NCBI GenBank assembly: GCA_002355495.1
Contig: AP017424.1
Coordinates: 2,232,001-2,296,000, forward strand
DNA from: Streptomyces laurentii
Lineage (GTDB): Bacteria > Actinomycetota > Actinomycetes > Streptomycetales > Streptomycetaceae
Direction: 5' to 3'
Length of the DNA: 64,000 bases
Below, in pieces: positions 27,331 to 35,472 of this stretch (its first letter is position 1; each line of letters begins with the position of its first letter). The translations under genes and the position numbers were made by a program. The notes under the pieces were generated by a model. It did not search any database and was not told the origin of the DNA. It saw only the letters and a list, made by a program, of their open reading frames with translations.

Positions 27331-28680
27331 TCAGGACAGCGTGAGGGTGAGGACACCCGCGTAACTGCCCGGAGCGGTGAACGCCGGGACGTCGAGGCTG
27401 AGCCCGGCGTCGACGGTGAACTCGCCGCCGGTGAGCGCGCCGTTCGGCGTCGAGGCGAGGGTGGCCCCGTCGCCGCCGACCGGCCCCGCGCTGCCGGGCA
27501 CACAGGTGCTGGGGCTGCCCTCCTTGGTCGCGCAGGCCGGGGTCCAGCCGAACCGGTCCGCGCCCACGGACGCGCCGCCGGGCCCGGTGAACGCGGTCAC
27601 CTTCCCCGTCAGGGACCAGCCCGCGGGCCCGCCCCGGAAGTCCTTCACCGTCACCGTGCGCAGCGCGCCGGTCGCCGCGCCGCCCTGACCGAAGTCGACG
27701 GCGGACAGCTCGACGGTGTCGCCGGCCTGGGTCATGGACAGCTCGCCCGACTTGACCGTGGCCGTGACCTTCTGGCTGTTCGGCGGGGCCGGGGTGTCGT
27801 CGACGACCGTGTACGCGACGGGGCCCGCGCCCTTGTCGGCGTCCCAGGCCGTCCCCTCGTACGCGACGATCCCGCTGGTCGCCTTGTCGTTGACCTTCAG
27901 CCGTGCGGTGAAACCGCCCTGGTCGTCGGTGGTGACCGTCATCCGGTCGGCCGTCTCGGCCGCGCCGGCCCGGCCGGCGACGGTGACCTCGGCGAGCGGC
28001 GTGAACCCGCTGCCGGAGACCGTCACCCGCGCCCCGGGCGCGCCGGACGCGCTCCCGAGTTCGAGCGCGCGGTCGTTGGCACCGGGCTGGGCGGTCGCCG
28101 TGACGGTCTCGGAGACCGGCGCGGGCGGACTGCTGACGGTGCAGGGCGTGTCCAGCTCCATGATGTAGCTGGTGTGGATGTTGTAGTCGCCGGGCGAGAG
28201 CGTGATCGCGCCGGGCGCGGTCACGGTGAAGGTGCCCTTCATGGAGAAGGACGGGAACGCGCCCTTGCCGGGGACGGGCGGGTTCTTCTTCTCCCCGGTG
28301 ACGGTGACCGCGCCGGACTGGGCGCCGCCGAGGGCGACCTTGCCGGTCGGCGTCATGATGTCGGCCGGGAGCGCGAGGTCCACCGGGTTGGAGGCGGCGG
28401 GCTTGGTCACCGTGTAGGTGACGGTGACCGTGTCGCCGACCTTGGGCGTGGTGGTGTCGACGGCGATCCGCGCGCTCGTGGTGCCGTCGATGGGCGGGAT
28501 GCCGGCGATCGGCGGCGGTACGCAGTGGGTGGCGAAGTCCACGGCCTGCGAGGCCGTGCCGACCGCGCCGGCCGGAACGGCGAGCGCCCCGCCCGCGGCG
28601 GCCGCGAGCGCGGTGACGCCGAGGACGGCGGTCCAGCGACGCCGTCTTCGAGCCGCCGCGCGACGTGTGTCGAGTGCCAT
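27331..28680 (-). CDS. Secreted WxL-like beta-rich protein
   Basis: A 449-residue protein with a basic start and signal sequence (AVLGVTALAAAAGGALAVPA). The mature part has an Ig-like central domain (ASGAPGARVTVSGSGFTPLA) and a C-terminal domain with GWSLTGKVTAF, FGWTPAC and a final FTAPGSYAGVLTLTLS. This resembles the WxL cell-surface domain, though the match is from memory of the pattern only. CAGGAGGGGCCCAT precedes the ATG. It lies between two other secreted-protein genes on the same strand. Confidence 0.65.
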   Translation of the reverse strand: MALDTRRAAARRRRRWTAVLGVTALAAAAGGALAVPAGAVGTASQAVDFATHCVPPPIAGIPPIDGTTSARIAVDTTTPKVGDTVTVTYTVTKPAASNPVDLALPADIMTPTGKVALGGAQSGAVTVTGEKKNPPVPGKGAFPSFSMKGTFTVTAPGAITLSPGDYNIHTSYIMELDTPCTVSSPPAPVSETVTATAQPGANDRALELGSASGAPGARVTVSGSGFTPLAEVTVAGRAGAAETADRMTVTTDDQGGFTARLKVNDKATSGIVAYEGTAWDADKGAGPVAYTVVDDTPAPPNSQKVTATVKSGELSMTQAGDTVELSAVDFGQGGAATGALRTVTVKDFRGGPAGWSLTGKVTAFTGPGGASVGADRFGWTPACATKEGSPSTCVPGSAGPVGGDGATLASTPNGALTGGEFTVDAGLSLDVPAFTAPGSYAGVLTLTLS

Positions 28681-28760
28681 ATGGGCCCCTCCTGAGGGAT
28701 GAGTGGGCGCCATTGACGGGCCCGGGACAAGAGAAGTCAAGGGACACGGGGCGGAGCATT

Positions 28761-28773
28761 TGACGAACCGTCA
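28761..28773. promoter_or_regulatory. TGACG palindrome upstream of the WxL-like gene
   Basis: TGACGAACCGTCA lies 81 bases before the WxL-like start. It shares the TGACG...CGTCA arms and length with the site at 29457-29469, so a common regulator is likely. Confidence 0.5.
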
Positions 28774-28901
28774 GATTCATGCGGACGAACGGCCGGCGCC
28801 GCCGACGGCGGCACCGGCCGGGATGCGGATGACTGGATCGACGGGTCAGCGAGTCAGCGGACCGACGGCTCGGCCGGCCCGCACCCGCGCCCGTGGGCGA
28901 C

Positions 28902-29384
28902 TCAGCTGAAGACGAAGGGACCGGGCGACTGCGAGGTGGTCGCGTCACAGGTCACCGTGACGCCGAAGATCACCATCTTGAGCGCGGTGCCCGCGAAGTA
29001 GGAGTTCAGGCTGTCACCGGGGGCGACCGTCCCGGTGAGGGGCCCCATGGTCACGGACTGGTTCGCGGCGAGGGCGGGGTTCTTCGTGCCGCTGAAGACC
29101 CGGGTGCCGCCGCCGGCCTTGGCCAGGGTCAGGGTGGAGTTGATCGTGTCGGCGCCGACGGCGACCGGCGTCTTCACGGCGGACGTGATGGTGATGGTGG
29201 CGCTGGTGCCGGACTGCGTGGCGGCGAGGTTGGCGGTCCCCGTCCCCCATATCCCGCAGTCGTACGTGGCCGTGGCCGTCCCGGGCGAGACGGCGGCGGC
29301 ACCCGGCGCGAACGTAAGCCCGGCGGCGAGCACCCCGGACAGCACGGCGACGATCCCGAGGGAACTCCGGCTTCTGATTCTCAT
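28902..29384 (-). CDS. Small secreted protein of the WxL-like cluster
   Basis: A 160-residue protein with a signal peptide (SLGIVAVLSGVLAAGLTFAP) and a mature beta-rich part. One Cys lies near the mature N-terminus (TATYDCGIWG) and one near the C-terminus (FGVTVTCDATT), which may form a disulfide. No known domain is seen. ATG 29384 was chosen for the signal peptide. It is first in a row of three secreted-protein genes. Confidence 0.7.
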   Translation of the reverse strand: MRIRSRSSLGIVAVLSGVLAAGLTFAPGAAAVSPGTATATYDCGIWGTGTANLAATQSGTSATITITSAVKTPVAVGADTINSTLTLAKAGGGTRVFSGTKNPALAANQSVTMGPLTGTVAPGDSLNSYFAGTALKMVIFGVTVTCDATTSQSPGPFVFS

Positions 29385-29456
29385 GGCGAGGTCGTACCCC
29401 TTCCGATGACGAACGCAGGGGTGCGGACGCTGCGTGAAGTGCGTCAAGCGCGTTGC

Positions 29457-29469
29457 TGACGGTCCGTCA
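29457..29469. promoter_or_regulatory. TGACG palindrome upstream of the small secreted protein gene
   Basis: TGACGGTCCGTCA lies 73 bases upstream of the ATG at 29384. It matches the site before the WxL-like gene, except for the central bases. Confidence 0.5.
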
Positions 29470-29524
29470 TGTGGACCGCTGCCATTGACCCGCATTCTTC
29501 ACAAGAGCACAAGTGCCGTGCATC

Positions 29525-29555
29525 GGCTCTCGGGGGCTTCAGCCCGCCGAGAGCC
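29525..29555 (-). terminator. Hairpin downstream of the deaminase-like gene
   Basis: GGCTCTCGG and CCGAGAGCC form nine pairs. The surrounding 29470-29741 holds no gene I can support; it is G/C-rich filler with scattered short stems. Confidence 0.5.
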
Positions 29556-29741
29556 CCTGTACGGGCTTGGGGTCGACCACAGGCGGCGGGGACGGCTGGG
29601 GCGGGGCGGGGGCGGAGAGGTCGGTACGGGCCTGAGCGCGGCCCGCACGGAAAGGCACCAGCCGGTACGGGGCCCGCAGGGGATGGGCACCGGCTCGGGC
29701 GTACCCCCGCGCCTCGCACACGGACGGGCGCGGTCACCCCC

Positions 29742-30104
29742 TCAGCCCGCGGTAACCGCCACGCGCAGGCGGCCGTCGAGGCCCGCGAGGAGGACCGGGG
29801 TGTCGGCGCCGCCGAGGTCGCGGACCGCCGCGCGGTCGTCGTCGGATGCCGTCTCGGCGGCGGAGACGACCGCCGCGGCCTCCAGGGACCGGGCGCCGCT
29901 GGCCACCGCCATGGCGACCGCCGTCCGGAGCGCGCTGAGCTTCAGCGACTCCAGGTCGACGGTGCCCGCGACGTAGGTGCGGCCGGTCTCGTCGCGTACC
30001 GCCGCACCCTCCGGCACCCCGTTGCGGGCGCGGGCGCTGCGCGCCAGCGTGATGATCTTGAGGTCTTCGGCACCGAGGTCGTCGTGCTCGCGGTTGAGAG
30101 TCAT
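29742..30104 (-). CDS. Cytidine deaminase-like protein lacking the zinc site
   Basis: A 120-residue protein that resembles the Streptomyces deaminase-like proteins found beside era: LKIITLARSARARNGVPEG, GRTYVAGTVDLESLKLSALR, AVAMAVASGARSLEAAAVV. It has neither the HAE nor the PCXXC zinc ligands of active cytidine deaminases. It is therefore likely not a deaminase. Normally it stands right upstream of era; here the three secreted-protein genes lie between. Confidence 0.75.
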   Translation of the reverse strand: MTLNREHDDLGAEDLKIITLARSARARNGVPEGAAVRDETGRTYVAGTVDLESLKLSALRTAVAMAVASGARSLEAAAVVSAAETASDDDRAAVRDLGGADTPVLLAGLDGRLRVAVTAG

Positions 30105-30268
30105 GATCCGAGGATAGGCCGCCCGGCGGCCCGGACACGGGGCACCTCGGCGCCCCGGCCACGGGGTCCGTCACCGGGGCCGTCACAGGGCCCGGCGGCG
30201 GGTCCGTCACCGGCCCCGGAAACCGCGAGCGCCGATGCGTGCCCAGCCCGTACGATCATCCGCGGGAT

Positions 30269-30342
<74 letters not shown>

Positions 30343-30358
30343 TCCCCCGACGTCACCA

Positions 30359-30400
30359 CCGGCCCGGCATCCACCCGAAGCAGGCCGGATGCCGGGCCGG
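30359..30400. terminator. Bidirectional terminator hairpin
   Basis: CCGGCCCGGCATCC and GGATGCCGGGCCGG form a 14-base perfect stem around a 14-base loop. It lies between the tRNA-like element (plus) and the lipoprotein gene (minus), ending both. Confidence 0.85.
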
Positions 30401-30408
30401 ACGCCGGA

Positions 30409-31140
30409 TCAGCCCTGCGCGGCCTTCACGAACTTGTCCGTCGCCGTCTTCGTCAGCGCCTCGAAGTCCTTCTTGCCCGCCGCCGTGTCCGCGAGGTACA
30501 TGAGGCGGAAGAGGCCCGTGCCCTGACGGGCGACGACCACGTTCGGCTCGACCTTCATGCCGGGCGCGACCTCCAGCGCGAACGCGAAGGCGACGGCCTC
30601 CTCGGCGCCCGCCGGAGCGGTGAGCTTCTTCGCCCCGGCCTTCATCTTCTCGCCGCCCGCGTCGACGGTGAAGTCCGCGCACGCGTCCACCGCGGCGGCG
30701 AGCTTCTTCGTGAAGTCGGCCGCACCGGTGCCGGAGAAGTTCACGACCTCCTGGCTGAGCTCGGACTCGTTCTTGCCGAGGGCGAAGTCGACGCTCGCGC
30801 CCTTCGTGGCACCCGCGATCTTGTCGTCCATCACGGCGGCGATCGGCTCGCACTCCGCCTTGTCCGTCTTGTAGACGGTCGGGTCCGCTTCCGGCTTCGT
30901 GGCCTTCCAGCCGGACGGCAGGTCCTTCAGCTCCAGGGCGGCGGCCTTCATCTGGGCGTCCGTCAGCGGCTTGGCCGGCGCGGGGGCCGCGGGAGTGGCC
31001 GAGGCGGAGGCCGCCGGCTTGTCGGCGCCGTCCTTCTTGGCGTCGTCCTTCGTGTCGTCGCCACCGCACGCGGCGGCGGACAGGGCGAGGGAGGAGACGA
31101 CGAGGGCGGCGGAAAGACCGCGGGAGAAACGCGTACGCAT
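30409..31140 (-). CDS. Secreted lipoprotein
   Basis: A 243-residue protein with signal MRTRFSRGLSAALVVSSLAL and lipobox LSAAAC, so it is anchored outside the membrane by a lipidated Cys. An Asp/Lys/Ala/Pro-rich linker follows, then a domain with LKDLPSGWKATKPEADPTVY, AECEPIAAVMDDKIAGATKG and AFALEVAPGMKVEPNVVVAR. This is a type common in Streptomyces without assigned function. ATG 31140 was chosen for the signal peptide. It ends at the terminator after the tRNA-like element. Confidence 0.75.
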   Translation of the reverse strand: MRTRFSRGLSAALVVSSLALSAAACGGDDTKDDAKKDGADKPAASASATPAAPAPAKPLTDAQMKAAALELKDLPSGWKATKPEADPTVYKTDKAECEPIAAVMDDKIAGATKGASVDFALGKNESELSQEVVNFSGTGAADFTKKLAAAVDACADFTVDAGGEKMKAGAKKLTAPAGAEEAVAFAFALEVAPGMKVEPNVVVARQGTGLFRLMYLADTAAGKKDFEALTKTATDKFVKAAQG

Positions 31141-31282
31141 GAGTATGTGAGACCTCGGAGAGAGAAAACGATGAGAGAGCACGTCAGTTTGTGGGCGATA
31201 CGGTGGCGTGCGCGAGGAGGATATCCCCGCCCACTGACGCTCCGGCTCCCGGATTCCCCGTGTAACGCCAGGTCAGAAGCCC

Positions 31283-31981
31283 TCAGCCCGCGACCGGGTA
31301 CATCGCCCCGCGCCGTCCCTCCGGCGACACCAGCCACTCCAGCTTCGCCGCCGTGTCGGCCTCCGGCAGCGGGGTGTGCAGCACGATGACCAGGTCCGGG
31401 CGGGCCGGGACGCGCAGCTGGGTCGACTCGACGGCGAGCGGGCCCGCCAGCGGGTGGTCCAGTTCCTTGCGGTTCTGGCCGCCCGGCAGGATGTCCCGCC
31501 GCCCCCACAGTTCGGCGAACACCGGGCTCGCCGCCGTCACCTCCTCGACCACCGCCCGGAAACCCTCGTCGCCCTGGTTGTCCGAGCAGGCCGCCCGGAA
31601 CTGGGCCACGACCCGCGGCGCCAGCACCTCCCAGCTGCTCAGCCGCGACTGGTACAGCGGGTCCGTGAAGAAGGAGACGAGACAGTTCTGCGGCGCCTCC
31701 GGGCGCAGGCCGAAGACGATGGCCGCCGCCTCGTTGTAGAGGACCGAATTCCAGTAGACGTCCATGATGACCGCGGGGAACGGCATCCACGTGTCGATCA
31801 GCCGGCGCAGCCCGGCGCACATGTCCCAGTCCCCCGGGGCGGTCTCCGGCACGGGCGGGTTGAGCCCCGCGAGGACGTACAGATGACGCCGTTCCGCCGG
31901 GCTGAGCCGCAGCACCCGCGCCACCGCGTCGATCACCTGCGGCGAGACGCTGATGTCGCGCCCCTGCTCCAGCGAAGTGCA
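31283..31981 (-). pseudogene. MmyB-type regulator, 5' part removed by prophage insertion
   Basis: From TSLEQGRDISVSPQVIDAVA onward the frame is a normal XRE regulator with an MmyB-like ligand-binding domain (LSPAERRHLYVLAGLNPP, WMPFPAVIMDVYWNSVLYNE, VFAELWGRRDILPGGQNRKE). The first part of the helix-turn-helix is missing. Upstream of CTSLEQG (31981) the sequence becomes unrelated phage DNA, although the frame stays open. This marks the prophage/host junction. The missing 5' part should lie beyond the other end of the prophage. Confidence 0.8.
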
Positions 31982-31995
31982 CACCCGTTGGGATA
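31960..31995. other. Prophage attachment-site junction
   Basis: The reading frame of the MmyB-type regulator loses its family similarity at about 31981, within CTCCAGCGAAGTGCACACCC. This is the host/phage junction. The exact crossover bases cannot be set without the other end. Confidence 0.6.
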
Positions 31996-32027
31996 CGCAG
32001 TTCTGACGAGCAGCATAGATGACGGAA

Positions 32028-32056
32028 GCCCCGCCCGGCACTTGGTCGAACGGGGC
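32028..32056 (-). terminator. Terminator at the prophage left end
   Basis: GCCCCG (32028) and CGGGGC (32056) close a stem after the last leftward phage gene. Reading leftward it is followed by TTCC. Confidence 0.55.
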
Positions 32057-32072
32057 GTCTTGCTGTCTGCGG

Positions 32073-32318
32073 TCAGTCTTCGTACGCCGCGCCCGACAGT
32101 GCATCGCGTGCCATTTCGGCGATGAGGTCCCGGCGCACATGCTCCCCGTTCGTACTGTCCGGGTAGCCCTCGGGTAGCCCATCCTCGACCCGTTGCACGA
32201 TGTCGCTGATCTTGAACGTGATTCCGGTGTCCACGCTGAGAGCGGCGATCATGTCGATTGCCTTTTCCGTCCTACCGAACAGATCGCGGGCGAGGGCTTC
32301 GTAGTTGGGGGTGGCCAT
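32073..32318 (-). CDS. Hypothetical phage protein
   Basis: An 81-residue protein, MATPNYEALARDLFGRTEKA, with DSTNGEHVRRDLIAEMARDA near the end. It is helical and has no recognised domain. It is the last leftward gene of the prophage and is bracketed by two terminators. No clear ribosome binding site precedes the ATG. Confidence 0.6.
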   Translation of the reverse strand: MATPNYEALARDLFGRTEKAIDMIAALSVDTGITFKISDIVQRVEDGLPEGYPDSTNGEHVRRDLIAEMARDALSGAAYED

Positions 32319-32362
32319 GGGGGCAAGGTAGCCGGACGAGTGCCTACCACGGCCGGGAATAC

Positions 32363-32400
32363 AGGAGCCCCACCCGGATGAGTGTCCGAGTGGGGCTCCT
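32363..32400 (-). terminator. Terminator between two phage genes
   Basis: AGGAGCCCCAC and GTGGGGCTCCT form eleven perfect pairs, with an inner CGGA/TCCG stem. It ends the gene at 32421-32729. Confidence 0.8.
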
Positions 32401-32420
32401 GTGCTGTCTGCGGGGTGCGT

Positions 32421-32729
32421 CTACGCGGGCGCGTCCATGTCCGCACGGTCCGCTTCCCACGCGGCCTCATAACGCTTTCGGTCCCGCTTCAGACGTTCCT
32501 CGGGCTTCATGTCCTCGGTCACGTAGTCCGCGTGCTTGAGCGCGATGAGTGCGGCCCGCTCCATTCCTGCGGCGGTCTGCTTCACAGTCTTCTGACGGGC
32601 GGGGGTGCTGTTCCGCTGCGAGTTCAGAACCATGCCCCACGCCTCACACACGATGCTCGCGTACGTGACATTCACTTCGTCCGTGAGTTCCTGGTGGAGG
32701 TACTGACGCTCTCGTGATGCTAGGGCCAT
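32421..32729 (-). CDS. Hypothetical phage protein
   Basis: A 102-residue helical protein starting MALASRERQYLHQELTDEVN, with ARQKTVKQTAAGMERAALIA in the middle and a charged C-terminus. No domain is recognised. GAAGGGA precedes the ATG. Confidence 0.65.
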   Translation of the reverse strand: MALASRERQYLHQELTDEVNVTYASIVCEAWGMVLNSQRNSTPARQKTVKQTAAGMERAALIALKHADYVTEDMKPEERLKRDRKRYEAAWEADRADMDAPA

Positions 32730-32777
32730 GTCCGCCCGTCCCTTCTTGTGATCTCTGATGGTGTCAGTGCGAGGGCC

Positions 32778-32978
32778 CTACGTGTGCCGCTGGTGCTTTC
32801 CGGGCATCGGGCCGGGGGTCATGGCCACGGCGTGGCTGGGGCAGGCGTAGAGGGTCACTCCGGGGCCGCTCGGCCGCTCGTGGTAGCCGACTTCCACGGG
32901 CGCGTACGTCCACTGCTTGCAGCGGCAGCACATCGCGCCGGACGGGGCGGGGGCTCCGGGGGTGGATTCGTGAGTCAT
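32778..32978 (-). CDS. Small phage protein with CXXC motif
   Basis: A 66-residue protein with MCCRCKQWTYAPVEVGYHER and YACPSHAVAM. The Cys pairs suggest a zinc ribbon. ATG 32978 follows GAGGTGACCGC and overlaps the upstream stop (ATGA). Confidence 0.6.
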   Translation of the reverse strand: MTHESTPGAPAPSGAMCCRCKQWTYAPVEVGYHERPSGPGVTLYACPSHAVAMTPGPMPGKHQRHT

Positions 32979-33136
32979 GCGGTCACCTCGGGCCATTCCT
33001 GCATCCATGCGTTTCGGTGGTTCCCGTCGTGGTCGGCGTCGCGGACGCAGGGGATGCGGTGGATGCCGATCGGGGGGCCGCTTTCCCATCCGGGGCGGCG
33101 GGCTCCGCACTGCTCGATGACGGGGGCGGTGGTCAT
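32975..33136 (-). CDS. Small phage protein, Cys/His-containing
   Basis: A 53-residue frame between two four-base overlaps: MTTAPVIEQCGARRPGWESG, then RIPCVRDADHDGNHRNAWMQ. The Cys and His residues could bind zinc. The overlaps at both ends support it as a gene although it is short. Confidence 0.55.
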   Translation of the reverse strand: MTTAPVIEQCGARRPGWESGPPIGIHRIPCVRDADHDGNHRNAWMQEWPEVTA

Positions 33137-33522
33137 GCGGTCACCCCCGCAGAGGTGCGCGCGGCGAGGGATTCGAACTGGCTGCCCGCGTACTCGTATG
33201 CGTAGTCCACGCCGAGCGTGGCGAGAACGGCTGCTGTGCGCCGTTCGCGGATCACGCCGAGGGGCACAGTGTCGGCGGCGAGGACGTACGGGCGGATGAG
33301 CGCTGTGTCCTCGCCCCGGAGGGGAACGCGTCGGGCGTGGACGTGGGCGGGGGTCGGGGTGGACCACGGCGTCATGCGGGGGCCGGTGAGGGTGGGCAGG
33401 GCCTCGGGTGCGCGGTAGGCGGCGGAGTGGCGTCCGGGCCGGCTCGGGGCCCATCCGAGGGCGCACCACAGGATGAGCAGCAGTCCCATTCCGAGGATCG
33501 CGAGGGCGATAAGATCGCGCAT
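33133..33522 (-). CDS. Phage protein with N-terminal membrane helix
   Basis: A 129-residue protein with one N-terminal hydrophobic helix (LIALAILGMGLLLILWCALG) and a soluble remainder ending YAYEYAGSQFESLAARTSAG. AGGGAGCT precedes the ATG. It is the first gene of a four-base-overlapping leftward trio and divergent from the GntR gene. Confidence 0.65.
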   Translation of the reverse strand: MRDLIALAILGMGLLLILWCALGWAPSRPGRHSAAYRAPEALPTLTGPRMTPWSTPTPAHVHARRVPLRGEDTALIRPYVLAADTVPLGVIRERRTAAVLATLGVDYAYEYAGSQFESLAARTSAGVTA

Positions 33523-33554
33523 GTTCGTTCAGCTCCCTAAAGCTGATCGGCGGT

Positions 33555-33597
33555 GCCCCGGCGGACCGGTCCTAAGCGGTCTTCCGGGGCTTTCTTG
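33555..33597 (+). terminator. Rightward terminator upstream of the GntR gene
   Basis: GCCCCGG (33555) and CCGGGGC (33590) with an inner GACCG/CGGTC stem are followed by TTTCTTG on the plus strand. No rightward gene ends here, so it may end a short RNA or act in a leader. Confidence 0.6.
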
Positions 33598-33621
33598 TGT
33601 TCCGCGCAGCACGGTACGCGT

Positions 33622-33648
33622 ACTTGTCTAACTCGTCTACTTGTCTAA
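33622..33648. promoter_or_regulatory. Direct repeats ACTTGTCTAA upstream of GntR gene
   Basis: ACTTGTCTAA occurs at 33622-33631 and 33639-33648, 17 bases apart, with a degenerate copy CTCGTCTAC between. The core TTGTCTA resembles half sites bound by GntR/HutC-type regulators such as KorSA. It could be the autoregulatory site. Confidence 0.6.
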
Positions 33649-33684
33649 GTCGCTCGTGGGTGGCGGGGTGTCTACGCTGCTGTC

Positions 33685-33954
33685 ATGCCCCACGCCCCGA
33701 GCCCTCGCCGTGCCCCCTACATGGACGTCCTGGACGCGTTGGAGGCGGAGATCGAGGGCAAGAGCCCGGGGGATGCGATCTCGTCCGAGAACGAGTTGTG
33801 CGAACGGCATGGTGTGGCCCGGATGACCGCCCGCCGTGCCATCGGGATTCTGCGTGAGCGCGGGCTCATTGAGACCCGATGGGGCAAGGGTTCATTTGTG
33901 GCTCACCCCGCCGGCTCGGACAGCGGGGACGAGCGTCAAGACGGGTTGAAGTAG
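33685..33954 (+). CDS. Short GntR-type winged-helix regulator
   Basis: An 89-residue protein that consists almost only of the GntR DNA-binding domain: VLDALEAEIEGKSPGDAISS, ENELCERHGVARMTARRAIG, LRERGLIETRWGKGSFVAHP. No ligand-binding domain follows. It is one of few rightward genes here and lies at the divergent region, so it may be a phage regulator. The true lysogeny repressor of phiC31 is of another type. Confidence 0.8.
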   Translation: MPHAPSPRRAPYMDVLDALEAEIEGKSPGDAISSENELCERHGVARMTARRAIGILRERGLIETRWGKGSFVAHPAGSDSGDERQDGLK

Positions 33955-34340
33955 TCCGGGGGCAGACCGAACCGTTCGGGGTGTGCCATCAGGTCTGCTC
34001 TCAAGGCTTCGCGGGTCGGGTCGGTCACGGCCCATGAGTGGTCCGACGGGTGGTCGGCGTAGAGGCCGCACCCGTCGCCAGTTGTGGTCAGTGCGGTGCA
34101 GCACGGCAGCGTGACAATCGTGTGGGTGTCGGCGTCGCTCCAGCGGAGCCACGTTGCTGCGAAGGATTTTTCGGTGAACCACAGGAATTCGGCGTGGTCG
34201 CCGTCATGGGTCTCGCCGAGTTCGCATGTTGCATGTCCGGTGGCGAACTCTTCCGGGTGTGGGGGCGGATCGTCGGCGTCTTTCATTGCTGCGAGGGTTT
34301 CTTGAGTGGGTAGGCGCCGTAGGGCTGTGCACTGCAACAC
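33936..34340 (-). CDS. Hypothetical protein
   Basis: A 134-residue protein with GHATCELGETHDGDHAEFLW, TLPCCTALTTTGDGCGLYAD and a C-terminal AHPERFGLPPDYFNPS. The Cys and His residues suggest a metal site. GTG 34340 was chosen because GAGGA stands six bases upstream. Its 3' end overlaps the convergent GntR gene by 19 bases. Confidence 0.6.
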   Translation of the reverse strand: MLQCTALRRLPTQETLAAMKDADDPPPHPEEFATGHATCELGETHDGDHAEFLWFTEKSFAATWLRWSDADTHTIVTLPCCTALTTTGDGCGLYADHPSDHSWAVTDPTREALRADLMAHPERFGLPPDYFNPS

Positions 34341-34500
34341 GGGGGTCCTCGGGGTGGTAAATGACGTCGGCTCGGCGGCAAGGAGCAGCGCCAGGACGAC
34401 GACCAGGCAGACGCGTAACGCTGCTCCCAGACGACAGGGAGCCCCGCCCGTGCGTGATGGGGGACCGCGCACGGACGGGGCGTTGGAGGGGGCGTCAGGG

Positions 34501-35472
34501 TCAGTGGGGGATGCCGTCGATGATGTCGCGGGCGCCTTGGCGCAGCAGCTCTGCGGCAACCCGGGTGCCCAACACGCCGGGATCGTTCAAGCGTTCACCC
34601 CAGATGTGGGCGTGCACGAACTTGCTTCCGTCGCGTGAGAACACCATTCCGCGCAAGCTGAGTTGGCCGTCCGGCTCGGTGACGCAGTGTCCGGCGATCG
34701 GGCTGTTGCAGTGCCCTCGCAGACCGTGGAGCATCACCCGCTCTGCCGTGACTTCGGTCATGGTCCGTTCGTGGTTGAGCTGTTGGAGGAGATACGCGGT
34801 CGCATCGTCGTCCTTGCGGCATTCGAGACCGAGGACTCCGGCGCCTACGGCGGGCAGCATCTCGCTCGGCTCGAACACCTGACGGGCCCGTTCCGCGATG
34901 TCGAGACGTTCAAGGCCGGCCAGGGCCAGGACCATGGCGTCAAGCTTGTGGTCCATCGGCTTACGGCCGTCGAGCTTTTCGATGCGGGTGCCGACCAGAC
35001 CGCGCACTCTGATCACGTTCAGGTCAGGGCGTGTCTGGAGGATCTGGGACTTGCGGCGTACGGCGGAGGTAGCGACCGACGCGCCGGACGGAAGGTCGGC
35101 GAGCGACTGGACGTCGGACCCCTCGGGGACGAGCAGCACGTCACGGACGTCGTCGCGGGGGAGGTACGCGGCGAAGATCAAACCGCGAGGCATGGGCACG
35201 TCGCCCGGGACATCCTTCATGCAGTGCACGGCCATGTCGATCTGTCCGCGCTGCAACATCTGGTCGATCTCGCGGACGAACAGACCCTTCCCGCCGAGCT
35301 GGGCCAGATCTCCTTGCCACTTGTCGGCTTCGGTCGTGACCGGAACAACCTTGATTTCGATGTCCGGGACGAGTTTGCGCAGCAGGTTCGACACGGTGTC
35401 GACCTGAGCGAGCGCGAGCGGTGAGGACCGGGTGCCGATGTGGAGTTTTCGCGCGGGGAAGACGCTCGTCAT
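34501..35472 (-). CDS. hemC: Hydroxymethylbilane synthase (porphobilinogen deaminase) homologue
   Basis: A 323-residue protein of the family that links four porphobilinogens in tetrapyrrole synthesis. Present are HIGTRSSPLALAQVD, TSAVRRKSQIL, VGTRIEKLDG, GAGVLGLECRKDD, and the cofactor-cysteine loop LHGLRGHCNSPIAG. Deviations are AVHCMKDVPGD (family AVHSmKD) and RGLVGTR (family RGNvgTR). It overlaps the NUDIX gene by four bases. It lies in the prophage accessory block, so it is a second, perhaps specialised, HemC. Confidence 0.88.
   Translation of the reverse strand: MTSVFPARKLHIGTRSSPLALAQVDTVSNLLRKLVPDIEIKVVPVTTEADKWQGDLAQLGGKGLFVREIDQMLQRGQIDMAVHCMKDVPGDVPMPRGLIFAAYLPRDDVRDVLLVPEGSDVQSLADLPSGASVATSAVRRKSQILQTRPDLNVIRVRGLVGTRIEKLDGRKPMDHKLDAMVLALAGLERLDIAERARQVFEPSEMLPAVGAGVLGLECRKDDDATAYLLQQLNHERTMTEVTAERVMLHGLRGHCNSPIAGHCVTEPDGQLSLRGMVFSRDGSKFVHAHIWGERLNDPGVLGTRVAAELLRQGARDIIDGIPH

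Noticed and set aside
26117..28948. A 943-codon leftward frame spanning DUF916 and the WxL-like gene
   Set aside because: The upstream 570 codons are an out-of-frame, Arg-rich shadow of the WxL-like gene. The DUF916 protein has its own signal peptide from GTG 27229.
29470..29741. Frames of 60-180 codons on both strands
   Set aside because: All are shadow-like, Gly/Arg/Pro-rich and lack ribosome binding sites; only a terminator hairpin is supported.
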